NCBI GenBank assembly: GCA_038221545.1
Contig: JBBRIE010000061.1
Span: forward strand, 1-14,489
Length of the DNA: 14,489 nucleotides
DNA from: JBBQNY01 sp038221545
GTDB lineage: Bacteria > Pseudomonadota > Gammaproteobacteria > Xanthomonadales > Ahniellaceae
Reading direction: 5' to 3'
The position numbers were made by a program, and so were the translations under genes. A model generated the notes under the pieces. It was given only the letters and a program-made list of their open reading frames with translations, ran no database searches and was not told where the DNA came from. Every line of letters starts with the position of its first letter. Positions within the stretch are counted from its first letter, which is position 1. Below are positions 6,075 through 13,186 of the stretch, in pieces.

Positions 6075-7154
6075 ATGAATCCCACAGGCACACCCCTCGC
6101 CAACGATCGTTTGCTGCGCGCGCTGCGGCGCGAACCCGTCGATGCGACGCCGGTCTGGCTCATGCGCCAGGCCGGTCGCTACCTGCCCGAGTACCGGGCG
6201 ACTCGTGCCCGCGCCGGCAGCTTCCTGGCGCTGGCGAAGACGCCAGAACTCGCCTGCGAGGTCACGCTGCAGCCGCTCGAACGCTTCGACCTCGACGCCG
6301 CGATCATCTTCTCCGACATCCTCACCATCCCCGATGCAATGGGCCTCGGCCTGCACTTCGTGGACGGCGAGGGTCCGAAGTTCGAGCGGCCGATCGCGTG
6401 CGTCGCGGATGTCGATCGGCTCGGCGTGCCGGACCCCGAGGGCGAGCTCCGCTACGTGATGGATGCGTTGCGCACGACGCGGGCGGCGCTGGCGGGCCGG
6501 GTCCCGCTCATCGGCTTCTCGGGCTCGCCGTGGACGCTCGCCTGCTACATGGTCGAGGGCGGCGGCAGCGAGACGTTTTCACGCATCAAGGCGATGGCAT
6601 GGAACGAGCCGGCGGCCCTGCATCGGCTGCTTGCGATCAACACCGCTTCGGTGATCGCGTACCTGGCCGCGCAACGCGCGGCAGGTGCACAGGTCCTGAT
6701 GGTCTTCGACACTTGGGGCGGCATGCTGGCGCCCGCGCAATACCGCGAGTTCTCGTTGCCCTACCTCGAGCGCATCGCTGGCGAACTCGCCCGTGGCGAA
6801 GGGGCGTCCCGAACGCCGCTGGTCCTGTTCGGTCGCGGCAACCAGACGCATCTCGAGGCGCTGGCCGCGAGCGGCGCCGAAGGCGTCGGGGTCGACTGGA
6901 CCTGCGATCTCGCGGAAGCACGGGCGCGAACCGGTGGCCGCGTGGCGTTGCAGGGCAACCTCGACCCGGGTGCACTGTTCGCCAACCCGGCCGCTCTTCG
7001 CCACGAGGTCGCGCGGGTGTTGGCAAGTTACGGCGACGGTCCAGGCCACGTATTCAACCTTGGCCACGGCATCGCGCAGACCGTCGACCCGGACAACGTC
7101 GCCGTGCTGGTCGACGCCGTACACGAGTTCAGCGCGCGCGACACCTCCGGCTGA
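6075..7154 (+). CDS. hemE: Uroporphyrinogen decarboxylase
   Basis: HemE removes four carboxyl groups from uroporphyrinogen III to give coproporphyrinogen III in haem synthesis, in the cytosol and without a cofactor. The 359-residue product has the N-terminal signature PVWLMRQAGRYLPEYR at 26-41 with substrate-contacting R31 and R35, the catalytic D81 in IIFSDILTIPDAMG, GFSGSPWTLACYMVEGGGS in the middle, and FNLGHGI near the end with the conserved His. Length is typical. GGAG stands just upstream of the ATG at 6075 and supports this start. The gene follows the WGR gene by 49 bases, and its 3' end faces the histidine kinase gene with 35 bases between the two stops. No clear terminator with a U-run is seen there. 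Confidence 0.97.
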   Translation: MNPTGTPLANDRLLRALRREPVDATPVWLMRQAGRYLPEYRATRARAGSFLALAKTPELACEVTLQPLERFDLDAAIIFSDILTIPDAMGLGLHFVDGEGPKFERPIACVADVDRLGVPDPEGELRYVMDALRTTRAALAGRVPLIGFSGSPWTLACYMVEGGGSETFSRIKAMAWNEPAALHRLLAINTASVIAYLAAQRAAGAQVLMVFDTWGGMLAPAQYREFSLPYLERIAGELARGEGASRTPLVLFGRGNQTHLEALAASGAEGVGVDWTCDLAEARARTGGRVALQGNLDPGALFANPAALRHEVARVLASYGDGPGHVFNLGHGIAQTVDPDNVAVLVDAVHEFSARDTSG

Positions 7155-7189
7155 TCCGCCACCGTCGCGCCGTGTTCGCCGCGCCGGTG

Positions 7190-10100
7190 TCAGGGCGCGT
7201 CGACGAATGCCGCGAGCGATTCGCGCAACCGCGGCGTATCGATCGGCTTGTGCAGGAACTGGTTCATGCCCGCGCCGATCGCGTCGCTTTCCGCCCGAGT
7301 ATCCGAGCGGGCACTGATACCGATGATCGGCAACCGCGAGCCGCGTGCGCGCAACATGCGCGTGAGTTCCAGACCGCCGAGCCCGGGAAGATCGAAATCG
7401 ACCAGCGCCGCGGCGAACCGCCCTCGCTCGAGAAGTGCCAGCGCCGCCAGCCCGTTGCCCGCGTGCAGCGCTTCGAACCCGTCCCTCGACAGGATCTCGA
7501 GCAGGGCCTCGGCCACGATCCCGTCGTCTTCCACCAGCAGGACCCGCGGCTTCGGGGCGGACTCGGGCACGTCGGGTTGCAGCGTCGGTTGCCCCGCGGC
7601 GGCACGCGGCATGCGCTGTGTGTCCGCGCCCGCTGGCGTGACCGTCGCCGTGGGCTGCAGCGGCGCGGCTGCGGTGACCGCCACGACGGGTTCGGTCGTC
7701 GCCGCGGGCAACTCTACGGTGAACACACTGCCGACGCCGACCGTGCTCTCGACCCGCAATCGGCCCTGCATGAGATCGACCAGCTGCCGCACGATCACGA
7801 GGCCGAGCCCGCTGCCGCCATGGCGCTGCGAAATGGTGCCGTCGGCCTGCGAGAACCGCGTGAACAGACGCGCCAATGCGTCCTGGGACATGCCTGGACC
7901 CGTGTCTTCGACACGCAGGCGGAGCCAGCCTTCACGCGGTGAATCGACCCGTAGACGCACCTCGCCGCGCTCGATGAACTTGAGCGCATTGCCCAGAAGG
8001 TTGAGCAGGACCTGGCGCAAGCGCAGCGGGTCGACCTGCACCCAACGCGGCAATGCCGGATCGCATTCCAGTTCGAGCACCACGCCTTTCGCCGCGGCGA
8101 TCGGTGCCTCAACGTCGACGAGTTCCTGCAGCAGGGCACAGGCGTCGGTCGGCACCGGTGCGATCTCCAGCCGCCCCGATTCGATCCGTGCCAGGTCGAG
8201 CAGGTTGTTGATCAGCTGGTGCAGCATGTCGATCGCCATACGGATGCGCGACGTATAGCGCTGCTGCCGGGCATCGAGCTGCGTGCGCGACAACAGGTCC
8301 GCCATGCCGCTCATGCCACTGATCGGCGTGCGGATCTCGTGCGCGACGTCCGCGAGGAAATCGCTCTTGGCCTGATTCGCGCGCTCGGCAGCCTCGCGAC
8401 GCGCCTCGTTGACCGCGAGCGCGTGGCGTCGTTGCCAGCGCCATCGTTGCTGGAGCACCAGCAGGGCGGCGAGGAGCAGCGTCGCGGCCGCGTACAGCAC
8501 GATTGCAGCGGTGCTTCGCCAGGGTGGCGGATCCACGGCAAAACCAATCTCGACCGGTGCACCCCACACGCCGTTGTTGTTGGCGCCTTGCGCGAGCAAT
8601 CGATAGTCGCCCGGCGGAAGACTGGAGAACATGCGCGATCCATCCGCGCCGCCCTCGCGCCATTCGCCATCGAAGGGCTCGAGTCGAAAGCGATAGCGGT
8701 TGGCCGCGGGATCGACCAGCGATAGCGCGCGCACACGCATGGTCAGGTCGCGGTCGTCATACCGCAACCGGAAGCCACCCGCGACGGGCAAGGCCAATGA
8801 CCGCGCGTCGCGAACGATGGTGATCGATTGCGGCTGCACCACGGGCGCGACCGGATTGCCGGCGATCGCCGCAGGGTTGAACTCGATCGCGCCGTGCGTG
8901 CTGAGCGCAAGCGTGGTTCCATCAGCCACGGTCTGCGCAGGGCGCAGCAGCATCTCGCTGACGCCGAGGCCGTCGCCGGCTCCGTATCTGCGCCACTCGC
9001 CGGTGCGTGGATCAAGCCTGATCACGCCGCGGCCACCGAGCAACCAGACATATCCCTTCCCGTCGCACACCAGCGCGCCGATTTCCATTCGATCTAGGCC
9101 CTGCCGAGGGCCGTAGCGCGCAATCGGTTCGAGCTTCGCGCCGTGCACGCGCGCGTGCAGAAGGCCTTCGCGCGAGTGCAGCCAGACCGAGCCGCCCGCG
9201 TCGAAGGCGAATGCATGGATGGTCCCGTCCGGCACGTCAGCCACGGCTGCGAACTCGCCCGCGCCCACGGCCATGCGGTCGATGCCGCCGACGCCCGCCA
9301 CCCAGAGCGATCCATCGGGGGCCCGGCCGATCTGCTCGGCTTCGACCACACGCAGCCCACGTTGCCCGGCCTCCAGATGTTGCGGCTTGTCACTCCCGCG
9401 TTCGAACCGGGTGAGCCCCGCGCCCCGGGTCGCAGCCCAGACGGACCCGTCGGAATCGGTCCAGATCAGGTCGACGAGCCCTTGCAGCGGCGTGTAGTCG
9501 TGACGCTTCATCCAGTTGTGCAGCTGTCCGGATCCTGGATCGAATCGCACGACGCCGTTGCTCGCCCCGAGCCAGAGCGAGCCCGAGCGATCACACTCAA
9601 GTGCCCGGAAATCCCGCGCCGGCCACGCGGCGAAGCTGCTGGCCCCGTCGCGTTCGCTGACCACCCGGTCCGCTTTCCGGTCCAGCCGCAACAGCGGACC
9701 GTTCGTGGGCAGGAGCCAGGTGTCGCCATCCGGGCAACGGGATGCGCCGGACCAACGACCCGCTTCGGCAGGAAGCGCGTCGGCCGACTGTTCGCGCAGC
9801 AGCGCGAAGTTGCGCCATCCCGCCCGGACCTGCAGCAGTCCTCCGCCATGGGTGGCGAACCAGAGGTTGTTCTCGCGATCGCGCAATCCATGCAGCAGCT
9901 CGCTGGTGGACAGCGCGAACGGCAGCCCGGGCTGGGCGGCGATCGCCAGCGCGCGGCCGTCGGTCGCCACCCGGATCGCGCCTTGCTGCCGCGTGAGGAT
10001 CCACAGTGCACCCGCATCGTCGCGCAGCGTGCCCTGCACCAGCGCCCCGGGCATCAATCCCTCGACGACGACCCGCGCAGCCTCGCCAGGGCCGCCGGCA

Positions 10101-10861
10101 TCGCGCGGGATCCGCCAGATCTTGCCGCGTCCGCCAGCCAGCACGCTGCCGTCGGGCTCGAGCGAGAGCGACAGGATGAGCTCGCCGGCAAGCAGGTGGG
10201 TCGCAATCGATGGCACCTTTGACCTCCCGCGCGCATCGACCACGTCGAGTCCCGCGGAAGTACCCAGCCACATCCAACCGTCAGCGGTGCCAAGGATTGA
10301 CAGCACATGGTTGCTCGCAGGCGACCGTGCATCGACAGGGTCATGCCGCGCGCCTTCGAGTTCGAGGGAATCCGGATCGACGACGTGGATGCCGGAATCG
10401 TATGCACCGGCCCAGATGCGTCCGTGCCGATCCTCGCCCAGCGCCCAGACGTCGGCCTCGGCCAGCGGGTGCGGTGGCGATCGCATGCCCACCCTGCGCA
10501 AGCCGCGGCGCTGCGAATCGAGGACGGCCAGTCCGCCGCCTTCGGTGCCGACCCACAGGCGATCCCGGGAATCGACAAACACCGTCTCGACCGCGGTACC
10601 GCCGAGTTCGAGGCCACCCTCGCGCCCGCCCCGGAACGTGGTGAACTCGACCCCGTCGTAACGGGACAGTCCGTCGGCCGTTGCGAGCCAGAGGTAACCC
10701 GCGCGGTCCTGCGCAACCTGGTAAACGAAGCTCGACGGCAGGCCCTGGCCGATGCCGAACTGCGTGAACAGCGGACGCACGGTCGGTTCGGCCGCAGCGG
10801 AGAACACGAGGGCCAAAGCAACGAAGCCGAAACCCACCTTCTTCACGGAAGTACGGATCAT
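7190..10861 (-). CDS. Membrane hybrid histidine kinase: beta-propeller sensor, Y_Y_Y, HisKA, HATPase, receiver
   Basis: The 1223-residue protein starts with a signal peptide (MIRTSVKKVGFGFVALALVF, cut near AAAEP). A large periplasmic sensor of about 30-715 follows, with repeated propeller strands such as LWLATADGLSRYDG (57-70), LWVGTEGGGL (102-111), LWFATHGGGL (333-342) and LWLGASNGV (429-437). A Y_Y_Y-type domain covers about 715-778 and one membrane helix 784-806. The kinase core has H841 (FLADVAHEIRTPISG), an N box around N954-N958, DTGPGM (986-991) and GGSGLGL (1015-1021). The receiver has E1111-D1112-D1113, acceptor D1155 and K1205. There is no HAMP, Hpt or DNA-binding domain, so phosphate must pass to an unlinked partner. 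The ATG at 10861 follows AGGGAAGG at good spacing. The gene diverges from cytochrome b561; ligand unknown. Confidence 0.92.
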   Translation of the reverse strand: MIRTSVKKVGFGFVALALVFSAAAEPTVRPLFTQFGIGQGLPSSFVYQVAQDRAGYLWLATADGLSRYDGVEFTTFRGGREGGLELGGTAVETVFVDSRDRLWVGTEGGGLAVLDSQRRGLRRVGMRSPPHPLAEADVWALGEDRHGRIWAGAYDSGIHVVDPDSLELEGARHDPVDARSPASNHVLSILGTADGWMWLGTSAGLDVVDARGRSKVPSIATHLLAGELILSLSLEPDGSVLAGGRGKIWRIPRDAGGPGEAARVVVEGLMPGALVQGTLRDDAGALWILTRQQGAIRVATDGRALAIAAQPGLPFALSTSELLHGLRDRENNLWFATHGGGLLQVRAGWRNFALLREQSADALPAEAGRWSGASRCPDGDTWLLPTNGPLLRLDRKADRVVSERDGASSFAAWPARDFRALECDRSGSLWLGASNGVVRFDPGSGQLHNWMKRHDYTPLQGLVDLIWTDSDGSVWAATRGAGLTRFERGSDKPQHLEAGQRGLRVVEAEQIGRAPDGSLWVAGVGGIDRMAVGAGEFAAVADVPDGTIHAFAFDAGGSVWLHSREGLLHARVHGAKLEPIARYGPRQGLDRMEIGALVCDGKGYVWLLGGRGVIRLDPRTGEWRRYGAGDGLGVSEMLLRPAQTVADGTTLALSTHGAIEFNPAAIAGNPVAPVVQPQSITIVRDARSLALPVAGGFRLRYDDRDLTMRVRALSLVDPAANRYRFRLEPFDGEWREGGADGSRMFSSLPPGDYRLLAQGANNNGVWGAPVEIGFAVDPPPWRSTAAIVLYAAATLLLAALLVLQQRWRWQRRHALAVNEARREAAERANQAKSDFLADVAHEIRTPISGMSGMADLLSRTQLDARQQRYTSRIRMAIDMLHQLINNLLDLARIESGRLEIAPVPTDACALLQELVDVEAPIAAAKGVVLELECDPALPRWVQVDPLRLRQVLLNLLGNALKFIERGEVRLRVDSPREGWLRLRVEDTGPGMSQDALARLFTRFSQADGTISQRHGGSGLGLVIVRQLVDLMQGRLRVESTVGVGSVFTVELPAATTEPVVAVTAAAPLQPTATVTPAGADTQRMPRAAAGQPTLQPDVPESAPKPRVLLVEDDGIVAEALLEILSRDGFEALHAGNGLAALALLERGRFAAALVDFDLPGLGGLELTRMLRARGSRLPIIGISARSDTRAESDAIGAGMNQFLHKPIDTPRLRESLAAFVDAP

Positions 10862-10883
10862 CGCTGCCTTCCCTGGGCGATCG

Positions 10884-10896
10884 CTGTCGCCGACAG
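10884..10896. promoter_or_regulatory. Inverted repeat (CTGTCG-C-CGACAG), candidate operator
   Basis: A perfect 13-base inverted repeat with 6-base arms and a single central base lies 22 bases upstream of the histidine kinase ATG and 73 upstream of the cytochrome b561 ATG. A second inverted repeat starts three bases later. The position between divergent genes suits an operator, but no regulator can be named. Confidence 0.45.
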
Positions 10897-10899
10897 AAT

Positions 10900-10916
10900 C
10901 GCACGAATCCCGTGCG
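10900..10916. promoter_or_regulatory. Inverted repeat (CGCACG-AATCC-CGTGCG), candidate operator
   Basis: Perfect 6-base arms flank a 5-base centre, next to the inverted repeat at 10884-10896 in the same 108-base divergent region. It could be a protein-binding site or a short hairpin in the leader of the kinase mRNA. Confidence 0.45.
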
Positions 10917-10969
10917 GCCGGCATCCACCTGCGCGATCATGCGGCCAGTTTGGGCGCCGAGGACTGGCC

Positions 10970-11530
10970 ATGCCGTTGCGCAACGACAACCGCCGGTGGG
11001 GAGGCGTTACCAAACTCCTGCACTGGACGATCGCCCTGCTGGTGATCGGGCTGCTCGGCGTCGGCCTGTTCATGATCGACATGCCGCTCTCGCCGGACAA
11101 GGTCCGGATCTATGCGCTGCACAAGTCCGTGGGCGTGACGGTGCTCGCGCTCATGCTGCTCCGCATCACATGGCGCTCGAGCGAGCGGCAGCGGCCTGCC
11201 CTGCCATTCGGCATGCCGGCGTGGGAACGCATGGCCGCGCACGCCAGCCACGCGCTGCTCTACGTCGCGTTGCTCGTCATGCCGTTGTCCGGCTGGCTGT
11301 TCAATTCCGCCGCCAATTTCCCGCTGCAATGGTTCGGCTGGTTTTCCCTGCCGTCGCTGGCCGCGCCCGATCCGGCATTGAAGGCCCTGGCGCGCAGCGT
11401 GCACCACTGGACCGCCTACGCGCTCATCGGGCTGGTGTCGCTGCATGTCCTCGCTGCGCTCAAGCACCACTGGTTCGATCGCGACGAGACGCTGCGCCGC
11501 ATGTTGCCCGGGCGCAGGTCGCGTCGATGA
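10970..11530 (+). CDS. Cytochrome b561 family protein
   Basis: This 186-residue inner-membrane di-haem cytochrome belongs to the bacterial CybB-like b561 group, which moves electrons between the quinone pool and other acceptors. Four hydrophobic segments lie at about 13-36, 48-66, 94-112 and 148-165. Candidate haem-ligand histidines are H18 (LLHW), H51 (ALHKS), H91 or H94 (AHASHALLY), and H146 or H159 (VHHWTAYALIGLVSLH). The ATG at 10970 has GAGGA six bases upstream. The stop overlaps the start of the yceI-like gene as ATGA. b561-YceI pairing is a recurrent arrangement, and fused forms are known, which supports a shared role, perhaps with an isoprenoid electron carrier. It is divergent from the histidine kinase across 108 bases that hold two inverted repeats. 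Confidence 0.93.
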   Translation: MPLRNDNRRWGGVTKLLHWTIALLVIGLLGVGLFMIDMPLSPDKVRIYALHKSVGVTVLALMLLRITWRSSERQRPALPFGMPAWERMAAHASHALLYVALLVMPLSGWLFNSAANFPLQWFGWFSLPSLAAPDPALKALARSVHHWTAYALIGLVSLHVLAALKHHWFDRDETLRRMLPGRRSRR

Positions 11531-12123
11531 CGGTAAAGGCGCGCTGCCTGCTGCTCGTGTTGTGCATGCCCGCGGCCGTCGGTGCCGCGGAATGGCGCAT
11601 GCAGCCGGCTGCGAGCCGGCTCGAATTCTCGACGACCTCGCAGGGCAGCGAATTCAAGGGAACTTTCAGGCGTTTCGCCCCGCGCATCCACTTCAACCCG
11701 TCGAAGCCCGGCGCGGCCTCTTTCGAAGTATCCATCGACATTGCGTCGGCAGACACGGCGAACGCCGAGCGCGACGAGGCGCTGCCGACGCCGGATTTTT
11801 TCTGGGCGGAGAAATTCCCCCGCGCCCGGTTCACGGCGAGCGCGTGCAGGGCATTGCCATCGCCCGGCAAGTTCGCGTGCCAAGGCACCCTTACCCTGCG
11901 CGGCAAGACGCGCAAGCTCACGTTCCCGTTCGCGTGGAGCGGCGACGCAGACAGCGCCCGCTTGACGAGCACGGTTGCCTTGAACCGGATGGATTTCGGC
12001 ATAGGCGCCGGGGACTGGGCCGACGCGCAGACCATCGGCCATGTCGTGACTGTAAAAGTCGAGCTTGACCTGCGCGCCGTGCCCTCGAAGCCGGCATCCG
12101 CACCGGTCGCGCGCAAATCCTGA
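11527..12123 (+). CDS. YceI family periplasmic lipocalin-like protein
   Basis: The 198-residue protein has a signal peptide (MTVKARCLLLVLCMPAAVGAAEW, cleavage near residue 20-21) and a YceI beta-barrel of about 22-185. Family features are the opening W...PAASRLEFSTTSQGSEFKGTF, the central FEVSIDIASADTANAERDEAL...DFFWAEKFPRARFTA, LTLRGKTRKLTFPF at 122-135, and the closing LNRMDFGIGAGDWADAQTIGHVVTVKVEL. YceI proteins bind long isoprenoid chains in the periplasm. The gene overlaps the cytochrome b561 stop by ATGA, so the two are translationally coupled and probably act together. The C-terminal tail after residue 185 is Pro/Ala/Lys-rich. Two cysteines at 107 and 118 in the mature part could form a disulfide, which is an inference. 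The methyltransferase gene follows after 25 bases. Confidence 0.93.
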   Translation: MTVKARCLLLVLCMPAAVGAAEWRMQPAASRLEFSTTSQGSEFKGTFRRFAPRIHFNPSKPGAASFEVSIDIASADTANAERDEALPTPDFFWAEKFPRARFTASACRALPSPGKFACQGTLTLRGKTRKLTFPFAWSGDADSARLTSTVALNRMDFGIGAGDWADAQTIGHVVTVKVELDLRAVPSKPASAPVARKS

Positions 12124-12148
12124 GTCCATCAAGAGGAAGTCCATCCAC

Positions 12149-12853
12149 ATGAGCCGGGAGTCACCGCAGTCGAATCCGCTGCTCGACTATTTCAATGCGA
12201 ACCCGGGTCGCCTGATGAGCAAGTGGCGACACTACTTCGACGTCTACCACCGGCATTTCGAACGCTTTCGGGGTCGCGAGCCGACGGTGGTGGAGATCGG
12301 CGTCTACCACGGCGGCTCACTGCAGATGTGGAAGCACTATTTCGGCGCCGGTGCGCGCGTCATCGGCGTCGACCGCAATCCGCGGCTGCGCGATCTCGGC
12401 GAGGACGGCATCGAGATCGTCATCGGCGACCAGGGCGATCCCGCATTCCTGCGCCAACTCGGGCGTCAGTACGGCCCGATCGACATCCTGATCGACGATG
12501 GCGGCCACACCATGCCGCAGCAGATCGGAACGGTGGAGAACCTTTTTGGCGCGCTTGCCGCCGACGGCGTGATCCTGGTCGAGGACACGCACACCAGCTA
12601 CTGGCGCGAGTACGGCGGCGGGCTGCGCGCGCATTCGACCTTCATGCAGTTCGCCAAGCACCTCGTCGACGAACTCAACGCCTACCATTCGCGCGATCCG
12701 CAGAGCTTCGTGCCCGGCCCGTTCACGCAGGCCACGCGCTCGATCCACTTCTACGACAGCATCGTCGTCATCGAGAAGGGGCTGCATCCGCAGCCGGAGC
12801 AGGTTCAGAGCGGCGCCCCGAGTTTTCCGATTGACACGCCGATGGAGGAGTGA
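12149..12853 (+). CDS. Class I SAM-dependent methyltransferase, MycE/rhamnosyl O-methyltransferase-like
   Basis: This 234-residue protein resembles the sugar O-methyltransferases of macrolide and tetracenomycin pathways (MycE-like fold). The N-terminal MSKWRHYFDVYHRHFERFRGR at 23-42 is typical. The SAM site is VVEIGVYHGGSLQMWKHYFG at 47-66, with D75 after the second strand. The likely metal- and catalysis-related segment is IDILIDDGGHTMPQQI at 111-126, then VEDTHTSYWREYGGG at 144-158. No other natural-product genes are near, so the substrate could instead be a surface polysaccharide or glycolipid sugar. The ATG at 12149 has GAGGAAG nine bases upstream. It lies 25 bases after the YceI gene on the same strand and may share its transcript. 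Its stop faces the glutaredoxin-like gene with 13 bases between. Fold is sure; substrate is open. Confidence 0.85.
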   Translation: MSRESPQSNPLLDYFNANPGRLMSKWRHYFDVYHRHFERFRGREPTVVEIGVYHGGSLQMWKHYFGAGARVIGVDRNPRLRDLGEDGIEIVIGDQGDPAFLRQLGRQYGPIDILIDDGGHTMPQQIGTVENLFGALAADGVILVEDTHTSYWREYGGGLRAHSTFMQFAKHLVDELNAYHSRDPQSFVPGPFTQATRSIHFYDSIVVIEKGLHPQPEQVQSGAPSFPIDTPMEE

Positions 12854-12866
12854 GTCGGTCGCGGGA

Positions 12867-13109
12867 TCACGCCCGGGGCGCATCGACCATTCGACCCCAC
12901 AACCACTGCCGCAGGGCGGCGGCGGCGAAGGGCCATTCGAGTTCGCGCCCGGAAGCGTCGCGGAGCACCGGCACGCGATGGCCGTAGCGGGCTTGCAGCT
13001 CCGCGTCTGCGTCCACGAACACGCTCACGAAGTCGCCGGCGCGCACGGCGGCGAGCAGTTCGATCGCCTGGTCGCAGAGGGCGCAGTCGTCCCGCTGATA
13101 GAGAGTCAT
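12867..13109 (-). CDS. Small glutaredoxin-like (DUF836 / Glrx-like) protein
   Basis: The 80-residue protein begins MTLYQRDDCALCDQAIELL, with the redox-type CxxC pair at C9 and C12 right after the first strand, as in the Glrx-like family of thioredoxin-fold proteins. The cis-proline region is GHRVPVLRDASGRELEWPF, near residues 43-61. It is short and has no signal peptide. The ATG at 13109 is preferred over the TTG six bases upstream because MTLYQRDDC matches the usual family start. Its redox partner is unknown. It is convergent with the methyltransferase gene and divergent from sdaA, with 77 bases between starts. No strong ribosome-binding site is visible. Confidence 0.85.
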   Translation of the reverse strand: MTLYQRDDCALCDQAIELLAAVRAGDFVSVFVDADAELQARYGHRVPVLRDASGRELEWPFAAAALRQWLWGRMVDAPRA

Positions 13110-13143
13110 GACCAAATGTGCCGGGCTCGCTCGACGGGTTCCG

Positions 13144-13156
13144 CCCGCAGTGCGGG
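13144..13156. promoter_or_regulatory. Inverted repeat upstream of sdaA (CCCGCA-G-TGCGGG)
   Basis: A perfect 13-base inverted repeat with 6-base arms is centred 37 bases before the sdaA ATG. If TAGAAT at 13175 is the -10 element, the repeat overlaps the -35 region, a suitable place for a repressor. It also lies upstream of the divergent glutaredoxin-like gene. Confidence 0.4.
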
Positions 13157-13174
13157 AGACGCGGGATCGGCGAC

Positions 13175-13180
13175 TAGAAT
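13175..13180 (+). promoter_or_regulatory. Candidate -10 element for sdaA (TAGAAT), possibly leaderless
   Basis: TAGAAT matches TATAAT at five of six positions and ends six bases before the ATG at 13187, the same spacing as TACAAT before the WGR gene. No good -35 hexamer is seen 16-18 bases upstream. AGGG between the hexamer and the ATG is too close to the start to be a normal ribosome-binding site. Confidence 0.45.
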
Positions 13181-13186
13181 AGGGCG

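Noticed and set aside
4547..6163. Minus-strand open frame of 538 codons
   Set aside because: It is antisense to aroB, the WGR gene and the start of hemE and has the composition of a shadow frame.
7180..7199. Hairpin CGCGCC-N8-GGCGCG between the hemE and kinase ends
   Set aside because: No U-run follows on either strand and the stop codon of the kinase lies in the loop, so a terminator cannot be supported.
6047..7942. Plus-strand open frame of 631 codons
   Set aside because: It is out of frame with hemE and then antisense to the histidine kinase; Arg-rich with no recognisable domain.
10862..10924. 21-codon N-terminal extension of the histidine kinase
   Set aside because: The ATG at 10861 has AGGGAAGG at good spacing and starts a clear signal peptide; the extension would bury it and cover the inverted repeats.
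13110..13115. TTG start two codons upstream for the glutaredoxin-like gene
   Set aside because: The ATG at 13109 gives the usual family N-terminus and is the more common start codon; the TTG has no better ribosome-binding site.
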